From JAPLGD01 sp041302745 (lineage in GTDB: Bacteria; Bipolaricaulota; Bipolaricaulia; UBA7950; UBA9294): a stretch of 6,618 bases of DNA. The first letter of the stretch is position 1. Each line of letters begins with the position of its first letter. The notes below the pieces were generated by a model. The model did not search any database and was not told the origin of the DNA. It saw only the letters and a list, made by a program, of their open reading frames with translations. Made by a program: the position numbers and the translations under genes. The stretch is from contig JBFYQP010000119.1 of NCBI GenBank assembly GCA_041302745.1, forward strand, positions 1 through 6,618. Direction: 5' to 3'. This document shows positions 5,811 to 6,618 of this stretch, piece by piece.

Positions 5811-6031
5811 CACACGTGGACTTGGCCCTATCCGCACTACCCATGACTCGGATTGGCTCCGTTTCGCTTCCGGTCCGCGAGCTGGAGAGGAAGCGGCTCG
5901 AGAAGGAAGCCTCACGGCAGACGATCGGAGAGGACACGACAGGCTTCTCCTCGCGCCCCTTGAAGTCCTTCTGGGGAGAGCCGAGCCTCTCTCACCAAGC
6001 GGCGTTGGCGTTTCGCGGCGGCTCAATCCCA

Positions 6032-6618
6032 CTACGGAGCACGCACGAATCCCAGCTCGCCCGAGCACAAGTCGAGGAGCTGAGGCGACTGCATCTCCCA
6101 GGCCGCCGACCAGACGATCTCGAACACACGGGGCGCGACGTAGGCGTAACACTCCTCGGCGGACGTGATCCCGTCCCCGTTCCCCTGCTCGTCGGCAACG
6201 CCGTCGAGCGCTTCCAGGAGCGCATAGGTGAACGCGCCGTGCTCGAGCGAGTTCAGCTCCCACGAGTACTCGTTGTACTGGCACGCCGAGACCGCGACAA
6301 CCGACTTCGCGAGGCGGTCGAGATCGCGCGTTCGGGCCTCCGTCAAGCGCTCGAGATCGCCCAGGATGTCCCACGATGCGGCCCCATCCTTGGCGCCGAG
6401 GGAGTTGAGTTCGCCGCCCGAGTAGCAGGCGTCGATGAAGACCACGATGCGTGCCATTGGCACCTGGGCGAGGAGCCCCTCCAACGTGTCGTCGCGGAAG
6501 TACGTCTGGTCGTAGAGGCACAGGCACTCGTCGAGGCGGTCGACTTCCTCGAACAGGTCATCATCGCCCGTGTTCGTTCCGTGGCCGGAGTAGAAGAAGA
6601 GCAGCGTATCGTAGGGGC
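6032..6618 (-). CDS. Caspase-like (peptidase C14) protein, C-terminal part
   Basis: The frame enters from the right edge and ends at the TAG at 6032-6034. 194 codons are visible and the N-terminus is missing. Counting from the first full codon, FFYSGHGT (7-14) carries the catalytic His (H12) and VVFIDACYSGG (58-68) carries the catalytic Cys (C64), 52 residues later, as in C14 caspase/metacaspase p20 domains. Between them RLDECLCLYD and DDTLEGLL match the metacaspase pattern DE-L-P-D...DDEL. After the Cys come VVAVSACQYNEYSWE and HGAFTYALLEAL, standard for bacterial caspase-like proteins, and then GNGDGITSAEECYAYV, which aligns with their DG-vtl-dEly-Y segment. The enzyme should cleave after basic residues if it behaves like orthocaspases, but the specificity is not proven here. 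Any N-terminal signal or effector domain is outside the window. A separate transcription unit from the DOMON gene is likely given the 365-base gap. Confidence 0.92.
   Translation of the reverse strand, partial: PYDTLLFFYSGHGTNTGDDDLFEEVDRLDECLCLYDQTYFRDDTLEGLLAQVPMARIVVFIDACYSGGELNSLGAKDGAASWDILGDLERLTEARTRDLDRLAKSVVAVSACQYNEYSWELNSLEHGAFTYALLEALDGVADEQGNGDGITSAEECYAYVAPRVFEIVWSAAWEMQSPQLLDLCSGELGFVRAP

Larger units (their letters stand above)
5667..6031. other. 365-base intergenic region between caspase-like and DOMON genes
   Basis: No reading frame here looks like a real gene. Going leftwards from the caspase stop it holds a weak hairpin (GAGAG 5976-5980 with CTCTC 5987-5991, 40 bases after the stop, no T-run), a 7-base inverted repeat (GAAGCCT 5906-5912 with AGGCTTC 5941-5947), the CRP-like site near 5800, and the candidate promoter and ribosome binding site of the DOMON gene. 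Bases 5820-5975 otherwise show nothing I can name. Confidence 0.6.

Noticed and set aside
5906..5947. GAAGCCT / AGGCTTC inverted repeat
   Set aside because: Seven-base arms with a 28-base loop are expected by chance in a gap of this size.
5976..5991. Intrinsic terminator after the caspase-like gene
   Set aside because: The stem has only five strong pairs and no T-run follows, so I do not call a terminator.
6056..6110. EF-hand calcium site in the caspase-like protein (segment GNGDGITSAEE, encoded nearby at about 6140-6180)
   Set aside because: The spacing does not fit the EF-hand loop: the hydrophobic residue falls one place early and position 1 is Gln. The segment is better explained as the conserved DG-x-E-L-Y region of caspase-like proteins.

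Overview
The window is GC-rich DNA (roughly two thirds G+C by eye). Genes are tightly packed, start on ATG or GTG, and have clear Shine-Dalgarno sequences, so it comes from a free-living, high-GC bacterium. The mix of a caspase-like peptidase, PPC-type repeats, a DOMON protein and a HicB-DinB fusion is common in environmental lineages such as Myxococcota, Acidobacteriota or related candidate phyla. The sequence alone does not fix the phylum. All seven genes I can support lie on the minus strand, so the window reads from right to left.

Right edge to 6032: the C-terminal 194 codons of a caspase-like (peptidase C14) protein with both catalytic residues in view; its N-terminus is outside the window. 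Between 6031 and 5667 there is a 365-base gap with no gene. It holds a CRP-like palindrome, a possible sigma70-type promoter with a small palindrome in its spacer, and a weak hairpin after the caspase stop. Next, 5666-4923 encodes a membrane-anchored extracytoplasmic DOMON-domain protein that keeps candidate heme-ligand Met and His residues.

A 169-base gap (4922-4754) holds a strong 32-base hairpin in the leader of the next gene. From 4753 to the left edge the layout looks like one operon: an ABC ATPase (4753-3740), two ABC-2 permeases (3743-2916 and 2919-2059) joined by 4-base stop/start overlaps, a HicB-like/DinB-like fusion protein (2027-1248) 31 bases later, and a secreted or membrane-anchored protein with tandem PPC-like repeats (1199 to beyond the left edge) 48 bases later.

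The ATPase and two permeases should form one exporter: two different membrane subunits and one ATPase, as in drug and polysaccharide ABC-2 systems. The substrate is not evident. The DinB-like protein is probably a cytoplasmic metal-binding helical-bundle protein, and the PPC protein acts outside the cytoplasm. Why they share an operon with the exporter is unknown. Several starts were moved from the longest reading frame to internal ATG or GTG codons because of Shine-Dalgarno sequences and 4-base overlaps. No RNA genes, CRISPR arrays, insertion sequences or phage genes were seen.
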